24,211 nucleotides of DNA from Ruminococcus sp. UBA1780. GTDB taxonomy: Bacteria; Bacillota; Clostridia; Oscillospirales; Ruminococcaceae. Within the stretch, counting starts at the first letter, position 1; the number at the start of each line of letters is the position of its first letter. The stretch lies in the NCBI GenBank assembly GCA_002315235.1, contig DCGK01000046.1, positions 28,654-52,864 of the forward strand. The letters run 5' to 3'. The notes beneath the pieces are model-generated. The model was not told the DNA's origin. It did no database searches and was given only the letters and a program-made list of their open reading frames with translations. Positions 15,214 through 24,085 of the stretch are shown here, one piece after another. A program made the position numbers and the translations under genes.

Positions 15214-17889
15214 TTGGAAAAATCAATTTTTGAATATTCAGCTCAGCGTATTTTCAGTATTTCAGGAAATATTACAGACTCATTCTGTACGCCTGATCTT
15301 CAGATATTAAGCTTTGAACAGTATCTGTGCGGATATCTTAAAAAGACAGGTTATGAGTGCGTTGTGTTTTATTCCGGCGGAGGTACAGGTCTGTATTTCC
15401 GTGACAGGGAAAGTGCTGAAAACTACGCTGTGTGCATAGACGGAAAGCCGGAGACGGAAAAGACGGCAGCTCCTGCCGGAGATGAGGATGATCTTTTCAA
15501 TGTCTTCGGCATAGAGGAGAAAAATCCCGCACCGGCAAAGTTAAAGGAAGAGCCGGTGAAGGATGTCAGGATGCGTTATCCTATGGAAAACGATGCTGAT
15601 TTTATTCACAAGGCTGAGGCTCTTATGAATAATAAAAACAAAAGGACGGTTATTGTATTTACAAGCTTTGATGACTTTGTAAACAGGACTGATTCTGTCA
15701 GCAGAAGAAACTATAACCGTCTTTTTGAAAGCTGGAAGTCCATGTCATCAGACAACAGAAATATATGCATATTTCTTTCAAAGGGTCTGGGAACAAGGGA
15801 AATCCAGCAGATGCTTTCAAACAACAGTGAGCTTTCACTTTCCTCTCTTTTTATTTCAGAGGATCACGAAGGCCGAAGAAAATTCAATTCAGATACGTGT
15901 CTCATAGTAAAGCATCCCGGCAGCGATGAGCTCCGTAACCTTTTGCTTTACTGGGCAGTCAGGGGATGCAGTACCGCTGACGTGGTGAAGAAGCTTCAGT
16001 TTGACTGGGATGAAAAAAATATCGGCGACATAGTTAATACCATGATGTTCTACTGTCACGAAGCTGAAAACGGACTTAATACATTCCGCGACAGAGTTGA
16101 GATTTTCATGCGTGATTCTGAAGGAGACAGAATACCGTTCTCTGCTGAAACAGTAAATAAAATCTATGAGAAGAAGGACGTAAGATATTCATCAGATGAC
16201 CCTGAGGAGCTGCTTGAGAGCAGAAGAAACAGCGGATGGGAAAATGCGTGTGATGTTATAGGAAGAAACATTGATGAGTATGAGACGTTTGTAAAATACA
16301 GTGCATCTGAAGATAATAAGAAGCCTGAGGGAGTATATACTCTTGAAAGATTTGAAAGCCTTGCTGAGAGGAAAACGGATTTTAAAATTCCGAACTTTGT
16401 CATTCAGGGCAATCCGGGTGTCGGCAAGACTGAAATAGCACGTCTGATTGGACGTATTCTATACAAGCACGGCATTCTGAGTTCAGGACATACGGTTTGT
16501 GCTTCAAGGGATACGCTTGTCGGGCAGTACCTTGGAGCTTCAGCAATCAACACGGTAAATGCAGTTGAAAGGGCACAGGGCGGTGTGCTGTTCATTGATG
16601 AGGTTTACTCACTTGTAAATCTGGGGGACAGCTCATCCTCAGGCGGCGAAAATTACTGTGCCGAGGTTATAAACACTCTTGTTGCTGCCATGACTAATCC
16701 GAAATATCATTTCTGCGTTGTAGTTGCCGGATACAGGTCAAAGATGGCTGATTTCTTCAGAATGAATGAGGGGCTGCCTTCAAGATTCAGCACGAAAAAT
16801 ATTATTGACATTGAGGACTACAGACCCGATACTCTTGAAAAGATTTTCAGGGAATATATTTCAAAAAACAGACTTTCACTGTCAGAAGAAGCAGACAGCA
16901 GTCTTGGCTGCTATTTTGTAAATCTGTACAGGGAAAGAGACAGAAAGACCTTCGGAAATGCCCGTGACATAGTAACTCTTGCTAAGTCAGTTACCGGAAA
17001 CGCTCAGATGCGTGCACGTCAGGCACAGCCGGTTATTGAAAAATGTGATTTCGGTGATTCTGTTCATCTCTTCGACGGCTTCGGTGCATCAACCAGGGAA
17101 GAAGCCTATGGTGAACTGAAAAAGTATATCGGTATGGATTTTCTTGAGCAGATGTTTGATGACCAGTGCAATCTTTATGACGAATGTACCGACAAGGGTA
17201 TTCCTTATCCGGGACCTGAGCATATGATCTGGGTCGGAAATCCTGGTACAGGCAAGTCAACGGCGGCAAAGCTTCTTGCGCAGCTTTACTATGCGACCGG
17301 AATTCTTGGCGGAAGAAGTCCGGTTATAGTTGATGCTTCGTCACTTATCGGCACTCATGTTGGTGACTCACAGAAGCTTATAAATGAAAAAATGGATGAG
17401 GCCTCGCAGAACAATACCGTTCTTGTAATTGAGGAGGCATATCAGCTTTCAAAGGACAAAAACTACGGACATGCGGCTCTGAATTCCATGATGAACCGCA
17501 TGGTTGACGAGAGAAAGAATTTCAACGTTGTTTTTATTGTTTACAGTACTGAGTATGAGGATTTCATTTCTTCAAATGCAGGTATTCTCTCGCGCTGTAC
17601 AAGATATGATTTTGTGGATTATACGCCGGATCAGCTTACTGAAATTTTTCTGAAAATGTGCAGAGACGGAAAGGATTACTGCTCGGAAGAGGCACTTCAG
17701 AGAGTTCGTGAATATATGGAGCGGCTGTACAGCGAACGTACCGACATGACCGGAAATGCACGCGCGGTGGAGAGATTTCTTGCACTGATGAGAAAGAGGA
17801 GATATCCGCGCATACGTGATATGAAGGATGTTTCACCTGAGGTGAAGTATCGTTTTGAAGCGGATGATGTTCCTGAATACTCTCGGTAG
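15214..17889 (+). CDS. double AAA+ ATPase, CbxX/CfxQ type
   Basis: An 891-aa AAA+ protein. Two CbxX/CfxQ-type modules (the group of red-type Rubisco activase CbbX and type VII secretion EccA) are arranged in tandem. Module 1: Walker A GNPGVGKT (399-406), Walker B LFIDEVY (Asp462, Glu463), arginine-finger region GLPSRFS and sensor-type FGNARD. Module 2: Walker A GNPGTGKS (675-682), Walker B LVIEEAY (Glu740, Glu741; the usual Asp is Glu), GILSRCTRYDF and TGNARAVE. The first 380 residues contain a fold rich in strands (RTVIVFTSFDDFVN, NICIFLSKGLG) that may be a degenerate third ATPase domain. No Rubisco gene is nearby. TTG 15214 is the start, with GAGGTGAT six bases upstream overlapping the previous stop. 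It probably remodels or threads a protein partner; the target is unknown. Confidence 0.88.
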   Translation: MEKSIFEYSAQRIFSISGNITDSFCTPDLQILSFEQYLCGYLKKTGYECVVFYSGGGTGLYFRDRESAENYAVCIDGKPETEKTAAPAGDEDDLFNVFGIEEKNPAPAKLKEEPVKDVRMRYPMENDADFIHKAEALMNNKNKRTVIVFTSFDDFVNRTDSVSRRNYNRLFESWKSMSSDNRNICIFLSKGLGTREIQQMLSNNSELSLSSLFISEDHEGRRKFNSDTCLIVKHPGSDELRNLLLYWAVRGCSTADVVKKLQFDWDEKNIGDIVNTMMFYCHEAENGLNTFRDRVEIFMRDSEGDRIPFSAETVNKIYEKKDVRYSSDDPEELLESRRNSGWENACDVIGRNIDEYETFVKYSASEDNKKPEGVYTLERFESLAERKTDFKIPNFVIQGNPGVGKTEIARLIGRILYKHGILSSGHTVCASRDTLVGQYLGASAINTVNAVERAQGGVLFIDEVYSLVNLGDSSSSGGENYCAEVINTLVAAMTNPKYHFCVVVAGYRSKMADFFRMNEGLPSRFSTKNIIDIEDYRPDTLEKIFREYISKNRLSLSEEADSSLGCYFVNLYRERDRKTFGNARDIVTLAKSVTGNAQMRARQAQPVIEKCDFGDSVHLFDGFGASTREEAYGELKKYIGMDFLEQMFDDQCNLYDECTDKGIPYPGPEHMIWVGNPGTGKSTAAKLLAQLYYATGILGGRSPVIVDASSLIGTHVGDSQKLINEKMDEASQNNTVLVIEEAYQLSKDKNYGHAALNSMMNRMVDERKNFNVVFIVYSTEYEDFISSNAGILSRCTRYDFVDYTPDQLTEIFLKMCRDGKDYCSEEALQRVREYMERLYSERTDMTGNARAVERFLALMRKRRYPRIRDMKDVSPEVKYRFEADDVPEYSR

Positions 17890-17913
17890 TTTTCACCTCG
17901 CTGAGGTGAAAAC
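17889..17913 (+). terminator. perfect 11-bp hairpin at end of the operon
   Basis: GTTTTCACCTC (17889-17899) and GAGGTGAAAAC (17903-17913) form an uninterrupted stem with a three-base loop. Its first base is the last base of the AAA+ stop codon. No T-run follows, so it may act as an mRNA end-stabiliser with the second hairpin doing the terminating. Confidence 0.65.
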
Positions 17914-17923
17914 TGCTATTGAA

Positions 17924-17957
17924 AAAACAACTGCACAGATTACTGTGCAGTTGTTTT
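17924..17957. terminator. bidirectional Rho-independent terminator
   Basis: AAAACAACTGCACAG (17924-17938) pairs perfectly with CTGTGCAGTTGTTTT (17943-17957) around a four-base loop. The arms give a T-run on either strand (TTTT on +, TTTTTTC on -). It ends the eight-gene operon and would also stop minus-strand read-through from the tracrRNA. Confidence 0.88.
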
Positions 17958-17998
17958 GAAATCCGAATTGGTTTTGTTTATTTGTTTTATAGCAATGT

Positions 17999-18027
17999 TT
18001 GACAAACTTGTCTGGGTATGATAATAT
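17999..18027 (+). promoter_or_regulatory. candidate cas operon promoter
   Basis: TTGACA (17999-18004), 17 bases, then TAATAT (18022-18027). It is the best + strand promoter between the terminator and cas9 and would give a leader of about 210 bases containing the whole tracrRNA locus in antisense. A weaker candidate (TTGAAC at 18149) is nearer cas9. Confidence 0.65.
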
Positions 18028-18072
18028 GAAGTGTGATGATTTTACAAAAAATCAATGAGTTAAGGCAAAAAA

Positions 18073-18103
18073 ATAAAGCCTCAATGAGACTTTATAATTT
18101 TTT
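18073..18103. terminator. tracrRNA terminator, two-way T-runs
   Basis: ATAAAGCCTC (18073-18082) and GAGACTTTAT (18086-18095) form a 10-base stem with one A-C mismatch on the + strand (G-U on the - strand). On the minus strand it is followed by about seven T (A-run 18067-18073), ending the tracrRNA. On the plus strand it is followed by AATTTTTT (18096-18103), so it may also stop transcription from the cas promoter before cas9. Confidence 0.75.
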
Positions 18104-18147
18104 CACACACTGTGAATTCGTAAAACGATAAGTACGCTAAAAGCTTA

Positions 18148-18180
18148 TTTGAACTTGTAATGTAATTTAAGATGGTAATC
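18148..18180 (-). repeat. CRISPR anti-repeat in tracrRNA
   Basis: The plus strand here matches the CRISPR repeat: 23 of 24 bases at 18157-18180 are identical to 24184-24207, and TTTGA (18148-18152) matches 24177-24181. Between them the repeat has two bases (GA) and this copy has four (ACTT), which creates the typical crRNA:tracrRNA bulge. Because the match is on the plus strand, the minus-strand RNA is complementary to the crRNA. Confidence 0.93.
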
Positions 18181-18192
18181 TTAACTGTCTTC

Positions 18193-18221
18193 ATTATAAC
18201 ATGAAGAATAAGTAATGTCAA
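18193..18221 (-). promoter_or_regulatory. consensus promoter of tracrRNA
   Basis: On the minus strand, TTGACA (18221-18216), a 17-base spacer and TATAAT (18198-18193) match the sigma-A consensus perfectly. Transcription would begin near 18186, just before the anti-repeat. It lies between the tracrRNA and the cas9 ribosome-binding site (AGGAGG, 18231-18236). Confidence 0.9.
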
Positions 18222-18246
18222 GGGAGATTTAGGAGGATAATAGCAA

Positions 18247-21200
18247 ATGAAAAATAATGGTAATAATATAATAACAGGAGATTATTATCTCGGACTGGAT
18301 ATAGGCACTGATTCTATAGGATGGGCGGTAACTGATACTACTGAAAACTATAATATTTTAAAGTTCAGGGGGAATCTGATGCAGGGTATACGTCTTTTTG
18401 ATGCGGCTTCAGACTGTAAGGACAGACGTTCAAAGCGAACAGACAGGAGAAGAAAAAACAGAACAAAACACAGGCTTGCGCTGCTTGAAATGCTGTTTAC
18501 CGATGAGATTTCCCGAACAGATCCATTATTTTTTATCAGGCTCAAAAACAGTTTTCTATTTCCGGAAGATAAAGACAGTAAGGTTTCGGACTGTAAGTAT
18601 ACTCTTTTCAATGATCAGAATTTTAATGATATAAATTATATGAAGCAGTACCCGACTGTTTATCACCTCAGAAATGAGCTCGTTCATTCAAAGGAAAAAC
18701 ATGATGCACGTCTTGTTTTTCTGGCAATCCATCATATTCTCAAGAAAAGGGGGCATTTCCTTTTTGACGGAACCGGGGATGACAATATTACAGTATCAGC
18801 AGCACTTGATGAATTTATTTCATTTGTTGAGAGCAGATATGAAACATCAGTTGTTATTCCTAAGGAGGCAGAGGCTGTTCTCTGCGATTTTAAATCTGGC
18901 ATTACTGTGAAAAAGAAACTGTTATGCGGAATGATAACGGCAGATACAGAAGAAAATCTGGATATCAGGAGTTTAGCAGAGATTCTGTCAGGAGGAAGTA
19001 CGGATATTTCAAAACTCTTGAAGAACGAAACGTATTTCGGAACAAAAGTTAAGCTTTCTGATGATCTTGATGAGAAGTATGATGAGCTTCTGGAAGTTCT
19101 TGATGACGATACAGAACTTATTGTTCAGTTGAAAAAACTTTTTGATACTCTGAAACTTACATCTATTCTGGGTGAGAATGAATACATTTGTGAATCCAAG
19201 GTTAATCTTTTCAAAAAGAATAAAGCTGATTTGAAAAAACTCAAAGAATTTGTTTGCAGTGAATATCCGGAAAAATACAAGGAAATTTTTGTAAAAAAAT
19301 CAGCTAAGCTTAATAACTATTCTGCTTACAGCGGAAAAGATGTGAAATATAAGTGTTCACAGGGAGATTTTTGCGCATATCTGAAAAAAGTATTACCTGC
19401 AATGAAGGATAATTCTGATTATTCAGATATGTGGCAGGATATAACCGATGGTATATTTCTTATGAAGCTTTCCAGCAAAGAAAACGGGCTGATTCCAAAT
19501 CAGGTTCACAGAAGAGAACTGAAAAAAATACTTGAAAATGCTTCATGCTATCTTGATTTTCTTAACTGTGAAGATGAGTACGGAACAGTTGCAGATAAGA
19601 TTCTTAGTATTTTTGATTATAAAATACCTTATTATATCGGTCCTCTTAATACAAAGTCTGATAAGTCATGGGTAGTAAGAAGTGAAGAAAAAATTTATCC
19701 ATGGAATATGAACTCTGTCGTAAATGTGGATGAAAGTGCTCTTAAATTCATGGAAAATCTTATTGGAAGATGTGAATATACAGGAGATCCTGTACTTCCA
19801 AAAGATTCGCTTATTTATAGTGAATACATGCTTCTTAACGAACTTAATCCTTTAAAAATAAACGGCGAAAATATTTCATCAGATGTGAAAAATCGTATTG
19901 TACTTGATCTTTTTGTGAATTCAACATCTAAAGTTACAAAAAAATCAATAAAGAAGTATCTTGTAAACAACGGTCTTGCACAGGAAGAAGATGCGGTTTC
20001 CGGAGTGGATGATGTGATAAAGTCAAAACTGAAATCATATCATGACTTTTCAGATATTCTGAAAAAATATAAGGATACTCAGATGGTTGAGGAAATCATA
20101 AAGGGTATTCTTGTGTATGGTGAGGATAAAAGACTGCTCAGAAGCTGGCTTAAGAGAAATTTCAGTAAACTGGCAGCTGATGAAGTAAAGTATATTTGTC
20201 GTCTGAAGTACAGAGACTGGGGAAGACTTTCAGTTCATTTTCTTACAGGTATTCGCTGTCCTGATGAAAACGGAGAGATGCTTTCTGTTATTGAGATGCT
20301 AAGAAAGTCAAATAATAATTTAATGCAGCTGCTTTCTGATAATTATGATTATTCAGCAAAGGCAGAAGAATATAAAAATGAGAATTACGGTGGCTGTTAT
20401 TCATTAAAGGAACAGCTTGACATGATGTATATTTCTCCTGGCACAAGGAGAGCAGTTTTACAGACTCTCAGAATAACAGATGAGATAGTAGATATAATGA
20501 AGTCAGCTCCGGAGAAAATTTTTATTGAAGTGGCAAGAGAACATCAGCCTGACAAGGGAAGAACAGAAACGAGAAAAAATATTCTTCTGAAAATGTATGA
20601 AGAATGCGGCGAAAAAAATTCTGATTTGTATGAGAGACTGCTGCATACGGAAGACAGTAAACTGAGAGACAATACTCTGTATCTTTATTTTATGCAGCTT
20701 GGAAAGTGCATGTATTCAGGTGAGCCTATCGATATTGACAAGCTTACTGATCAGAGTTTTTATGATATAGATCATATTTATCCGCGTTCAAGAATTCTTG
20801 ATGACAGTCTTGACAATAAGGTTCTTGTAAAGAGTATTCTAAACAGAGAAAAGGGAAATATATATCCGATAAAGTCTGAAATCAGAAAACAAATGACACC
20901 GTTCTGGGCTGTGTTAAAGAAGAAAAAACTTATTTCTGAAAAGAAATATTCCAGACTTGTCAGACATGAACAGCTTGATGAAAGAGAGCTTTCTGCATTT
21001 GTAAATCGTCAGCTGGTAGAAACACAGCAGTCAACAAAAGCAGTAGCTTCACTTTTCAAAAATATATATGGTGATGCAGGTACAAAAATAGTTTATTCAA
21101 AGGCTGGAAATGTCAGCAGATTCAGACAGCAGTTTGATATTGTAAAATGCCGTGAGCTGAATGACCTTCATCATGCAAAGGATGCATATCTGAATATTGT

Positions 21201-22221
21201 TGTTGGTAATGTTTATGATACAAAGTTTACTGAACAGTTTTTTAAGAATATTCTTAACGAGAATTACAGTCTTAACAGAGTTTTTGACTACAATGTAAAG
21301 GGAGCGTGGAAAACAGAAAGTGATAGTAATTCTATTTCAAGTATTGCGTCGGTAAAGAAGAATCTTGCTAAGAATTCTGTAAGATTTACAAGAATGGTTA
21401 AGGAAGTTAAAGGGCAGATAAGCAAGGAAACCATATTATCGGCTGGTAGTGGTCAGCTTCCTGTTAAGAAGAATCTTGATATACAGAAATATGGTGGTTA
21501 CGATAAGATTACCGGATCATATTTTACACTTGTGGAACATACTGTGAAAAATAAAAGGATTCGTTCACTTGAACCAGTGTATGTATACCTGAAAGATAAG
21601 TTTGAGAAAGATGCTGAAAGTTATTGTATAAATACACTTGGTCTTTCTGAACCTGAAGTTATTGTAAATAAGATTTATATAGAGTCAGTTATTGAAATCA
21701 ATGGATTCAGGTATAATATAACAGGAAGGTCTAATGATGATATTATGCTTAAGCATATGTATCAGCTGGTTCTTGATAATCACTGGACAAGATATATCAA
21801 GGAAATTTATCAGTACATTGAAAAATGCAGAGAGTTAAATACCAGTCTTGATCCCCGTTTATTCAAATGTTCAGAAAAAAGTATTGAAATTAATAAAGAA
21901 AACAATACCGAACTTTATAAAGTTTTAAGTATTAAACTTTCAAATAACATTTACAGCAATGTGCTTCGTATAATTCATAACACGGTTAATTCTGATAGTT
22001 CATTCAGCTCACTTGAAATAATTGATCAGTGTAAAGTAATTATTGAATTACTCAAGGCTTTTAGCTGCGACAGTCAAAAATCAGATTTAACTTTAATTGG
22101 TGGAGCTTCGAAATCGGGTACATTAAAGTTTAATAAAAAGCTTACAAATTTTGAAAGTGTAACTCTTGTGCATCAGTCGACAACAGGTCTTTTTGAATAC
22201 AAAGTAGATTTGTTAAAGTAA
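18247..22221 (+). CDS. cas9: type II-A CRISPR effector nuclease Cas9
   Basis: A 1324-aa RNA-guided DNA endonuclease. RuvC-I is GLDIGTDSIGW with Asp18; the arginine-rich bridge helix is at about 58-80 (KDRRSKRTDRRRKNRTKHR); the helical recognition lobe spans about 95-735; RuvC-II is IFIEVAREH with Glu761; the HNH domain has YDIDHIYPRS with Asp842 and His843, and Asn866 at the same spacing as in S. pyogenes Cas9; RuvC-III is DLHHAKDAY with His976 and Asp979. The C-terminal PAM-interacting region ends with the conserved QSTTGLFEYKVDLLK. All catalytic residues are present, so it should cut both strands. AGGAGG lies 10 bases before the ATG. cas1 starts one base after the stop. Its PAM cannot be read from sequence alone. 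Confidence 0.98.
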   Translation: MKNNGNNIITGDYYLGLDIGTDSIGWAVTDTTENYNILKFRGNLMQGIRLFDAASDCKDRRSKRTDRRRKNRTKHRLALLEMLFTDEISRTDPLFFIRLKNSFLFPEDKDSKVSDCKYTLFNDQNFNDINYMKQYPTVYHLRNELVHSKEKHDARLVFLAIHHILKKRGHFLFDGTGDDNITVSAALDEFISFVESRYETSVVIPKEAEAVLCDFKSGITVKKKLLCGMITADTEENLDIRSLAEILSGGSTDISKLLKNETYFGTKVKLSDDLDEKYDELLEVLDDDTELIVQLKKLFDTLKLTSILGENEYICESKVNLFKKNKADLKKLKEFVCSEYPEKYKEIFVKKSAKLNNYSAYSGKDVKYKCSQGDFCAYLKKVLPAMKDNSDYSDMWQDITDGIFLMKLSSKENGLIPNQVHRRELKKILENASCYLDFLNCEDEYGTVADKILSIFDYKIPYYIGPLNTKSDKSWVVRSEEKIYPWNMNSVVNVDESALKFMENLIGRCEYTGDPVLPKDSLIYSEYMLLNELNPLKINGENISSDVKNRIVLDLFVNSTSKVTKKSIKKYLVNNGLAQEEDAVSGVDDVIKSKLKSYHDFSDILKKYKDTQMVEEIIKGILVYGEDKRLLRSWLKRNFSKLAADEVKYICRLKYRDWGRLSVHFLTGIRCPDENGEMLSVIEMLRKSNNNLMQLLSDNYDYSAKAEEYKNENYGGCYSLKEQLDMMYISPGTRRAVLQTLRITDEIVDIMKSAPEKIFIEVAREHQPDKGRTETRKNILLKMYEECGEKNSDLYERLLHTEDSKLRDNTLYLYFMQLGKCMYSGEPIDIDKLTDQSFYDIDHIYPRSRILDDSLDNKVLVKSILNREKGNIYPIKSEIRKQMTPFWAVLKKKKLISEKKYSRLVRHEQLDERELSAFVNRQLVETQQSTKAVASLFKNIYGDAGTKIVYSKAGNVSRFRQQFDIVKCRELNDLHHAKDAYLNIVVGNVYDTKFTEQFFKNILNENYSLNRVFDYNVKGAWKTESDSNSISSIASVKKNLAKNSVRFTRMVKEVKGQISKETILSAGSGQLPVKKNLDIQKYGGYDKITGSYFTLVEHTVKNKRIRSLEPVYVYLKDKFEKDAESYCINTLGLSEPEVIVNKIYIESVIEINGFRYNITGRSNDDIMLKHMYQLVLDNHWTRYIKEIYQYIEKCRELNTSLDPRLFKCSEKSIEINKENNTELYKVLSIKLSNNIYSNVLRIIHNTVNSDSSFSSLEIIDQCKVIIELLKAFSCDSQKSDLTLIGGASKSGTLKFNKKLTNFESVTLVHQSTTGLFEYKVDLLK

Positions 22222-22222
22222 T

Positions 22223-23107
22223 ATGAGCTGGAGAGTAGTAGCTATTACCAGCTGTGCTAAACTTGACTACAAGATGAATTATCTTGTAGTCAGAACAGCT
22301 GATGAGACTAAGAGAATCAGTCTGACTGAGATATCCACACTTATTATTGAATCTACCGGAGTATCTTTTACTGCATATCTCATGAGTGAGCTGCTTAAAA
22401 GAAAAATAAATGTGATAATGTGTGATGAAAAAAGGTATCCACAAGGTGTTTTATTACCTCTTTCAGGCAGTTTTGATACAAGTTATAAAATTCGTCAGCA
22501 AATTGCATGGAAAGAAGATACCAAGAAATCAGTATGGCAGGAAATTGTTAAGAAGAAAATTTGCGGACAGGCTGCTGTTCTTGATTCTTTAAATTCAGAA
22601 AATAAGAAAAGAGGAAATTTGTTAAGAAGTTATATTTCTGAAGTCGAACCAGGTGATATTACTAACAGAGAAGGACATGCAGCCAAAGTTTACTTTAACG
22701 ATTTATTTGGTAAGGAGTTTTCAAGAGATAAAGAGTGTACAGAGAATACAGCGCTTAATTATGGATATGGGATACTTCTTTCAGCTTTTGCCAGAGAGAT
22801 TGCATGTTCAGGTTATATAACTCAGATTGGAATATTTCATAATAATGTTCACAACTCATTGAATCTTGCCTGTGATTTGATGGAGCCATTCAGACCTTTT
22901 GTTGATAAGCTCGTAATCGATGCAAGATTTGAAGAATTCGGACATGATGAAAAGGTTAAGGTTGTACAGATATTAAATCAGATTGTTTCTATTGAGAATA
23001 ATAATAATTACCTGATAAATGCTATTAAAATTTATTCGAGGAGTGTGTTGGATTCATTGTCTGAGGATAATGTTTTACTGTTAAAATTTCCGGATTATGA
23101 ATTATAG
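22223..23107 (+). CDS. cas1: CRISPR integrase Cas1, type II-A
   Basis: A 294-aa metal-dependent integrase that, with Cas2, inserts new spacers at the leader end of the array. The metal-binding residues are visible: Glu150 (TNREGHAAK), His206 (IFHNNVHNS) and Glu221 (CDLMEPFRP), with positions almost the same as in S. pyogenes Cas1. Length is normal for the type II group. It starts one base after cas9 and overlaps cas2 by 11 bases, so the adaptation genes are translationally linked to the effector. Confidence 0.97.
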   Translation: MSWRVVAITSCAKLDYKMNYLVVRTADETKRISLTEISTLIIESTGVSFTAYLMSELLKRKINVIMCDEKRYPQGVLLPLSGSFDTSYKIRQQIAWKEDTKKSVWQEIVKKKICGQAAVLDSLNSENKKRGNLLRSYISEVEPGDITNREGHAAKVYFNDLFGKEFSRDKECTENTALNYGYGILLSAFAREIACSGYITQIGIFHNNVHNSLNLACDLMEPFRPFVDKLVIDARFEEFGHDEKVKVVQILNQIVSIENNNNYLINAIKIYSRSVLDSLSEDNVLLLKFPDYEL

Positions 23108-23417
23108 ATATATGAGGATATTGGTCTTTTTCGATCTTCCTACCGAAACGAATGAAGACAGAAGAAATTATCGGATGTTCAGAAAACATCTGATACTTAA
23201 CGGATATATAATGCTGCAGGAGTCAGTGTATGTCAAGCTGGCACTTAATAAAACAGTTGTAGATTCGTGTTTAAAAGCACTGAGAAATATTAAGCCGCCG
23301 GCAGGTGATATTCAGGTTTTGACAATAACCGAAAAACAGTTTTCAAAAATTGAGTATATACTTGGTGAGAAACATACTGACATAATTGATTCTGATGAGA
23401 GGTATATAGAGTTATGA
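23097..23417 (+). CDS. cas2: CRISPR adaptation protein Cas2
   Basis: A 106-aa ferredoxin-fold protein that dimerises to bridge two Cas1 dimers during spacer integration. The first strand RILVFFDLPTET carries the conserved Asp typical of Cas2, followed by RRNYRMFRKHLILNGYIMLQ. The start at 23097 overlaps the end of cas1; an in-frame ATG at 23112 would remove five residues and cannot be excluded. The stop overlaps csn2 (ATGA). Confidence 0.96.
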   Translation: MNYRYMRILVFFDLPTETNEDRRNYRMFRKHLILNGYIMLQESVYVKLALNKTVVDSCLKALRNIKPPAGDIQVLTITEKQFSKIEYILGEKHTDIIDSDERYIEL

Positions 23418-24085
23418 TGATAAGCAGTTATTATCTTGAAAGTCCTGTGTACTTTGAAGAAAACACTGTTAATGTTATAGTTGTTGAAAATTCAGTACAG
23501 TTCAGGTCGTTTTCAGAGAGAATTATTAACGGAATAAATGGTTTTGATACTGATTTCATATTATCCGATAAAAAATTCCAGTCGATGGAATTATCAAAAT
23601 ATGCTGAATTTGTCATCAATCCTTTTGCTGTTGACTGCAGTAGTAAAAGGATTTTATCAAAACTTGCTGAAGAGATGACCAGCATAAGCGAACAGTATAC
23701 GGATGAGTTACACGATATTATGTTTAGACTGAATAAAATAGGTGGCTTGATGTCAGTTCAGTCACAATTTGAATCAACTTTTTCGGAAGTCAATGATATT
23801 TCCAAAATAATAAAGTTGCTTGATTTTAGTATTGATTTTGAAGGAATGGATACCTTAGAAAAAGTAATTGAGTACATGAAGATTTGTCGTCAGTATCTTG
23901 GAAAAAAACTGTTTATCTTTTTGAATCTGAAGTGCTTTTTTAGTACAGATGAGCTTGCTGAATTCTACAAAGCAGTCTTTTATGAAAAAATAGATATTTT
24001 ACTATTGGAAAGAATGTGTTATAATGATGGTATAGAATGTGAAAAAGTAAGAATAATAGATTCAGATTTATGCGAAATCTATTGA
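23414..24085 (+). CDS. csn2: type II-A adaptation protein Csn2
   Basis: A 223-aa protein, the short Csn2 form that makes tetrameric rings around DNA ends and is needed for spacer acquisition in subtype II-A. Visible family traits are VNVIVVENSVQFRSF near the start, the VINPFAVDCSSKRILSKLAE segment, the acidic IDFEG stretch, and KLFIFLNLKCFFSTDELAEF near the end. Its presence fixes the subtype as II-A. The ATG shares four bases with the cas2 stop. It is the last cas gene before the leader. Confidence 0.92.
   Translation: MMISSYYLESPVYFEENTVNVIVVENSVQFRSFSERIINGINGFDTDFILSDKKFQSMELSKYAEFVINPFAVDCSSKRILSKLAEEMTSISEQYTDELHDIMFRLNKIGGLMSVQSQFESTFSEVNDISKIIKLLDFSIDFEGMDTLEKVIEYMKICRQYLGKKLFIFLNLKCFFSTDELAEFYKAVFYEKIDILLLERMCYNDGIECEKVRIIDSDLCEIY

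Larger units (their letters stand above)
18067..18186 (-). ncRNA. tracrRNA
   Basis: This minus-strand RNA, about 120 nt, pairs with crRNA repeats and loads into Cas9 for RNase III processing. Reading the minus strand: the anti-repeat (18180 to 18148) comes first, only six bases after the predicted start, then the sequence AAGTTCAAATAAG, closely resembling the bulge and lower stem of known type II-A tracrRNAs. A nexus-like stretch (AAGCTTTTAGCG) follows, then a small hairpin TTCACA/TGTGAA (near 18115-18101), and finally a 10-bp terminator stem (18095-18073) with seven U residues. Promoter, anti-repeat and terminator are all present, so it should be functional. Ends are predicted from motifs. 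Confidence 0.9.

Noticed and set aside
15214..17889. Rubisco activase (CbbX) or type VII secretion EccA.
   Set aside because: The family matches, but no Rubisco gene and no ESX/WXG100 or FtsK-type gene lies in the window, and the double-module layout differs from both.
18043..18060. Long-form tracrRNA acting as a natural single guide, as in S. pyogenes.
   Set aside because: The predicted start leaves only about six bases before the anti-repeat and I see no second minus-strand promoter for a longer form.
18148..18180. A degenerate CRISPR repeat or second array upstream of cas9.
   Set aside because: It is single, carries a four-base bulge segment, and is placed correctly between a minus-strand promoter and terminator, so it is the tracrRNA anti-repeat.
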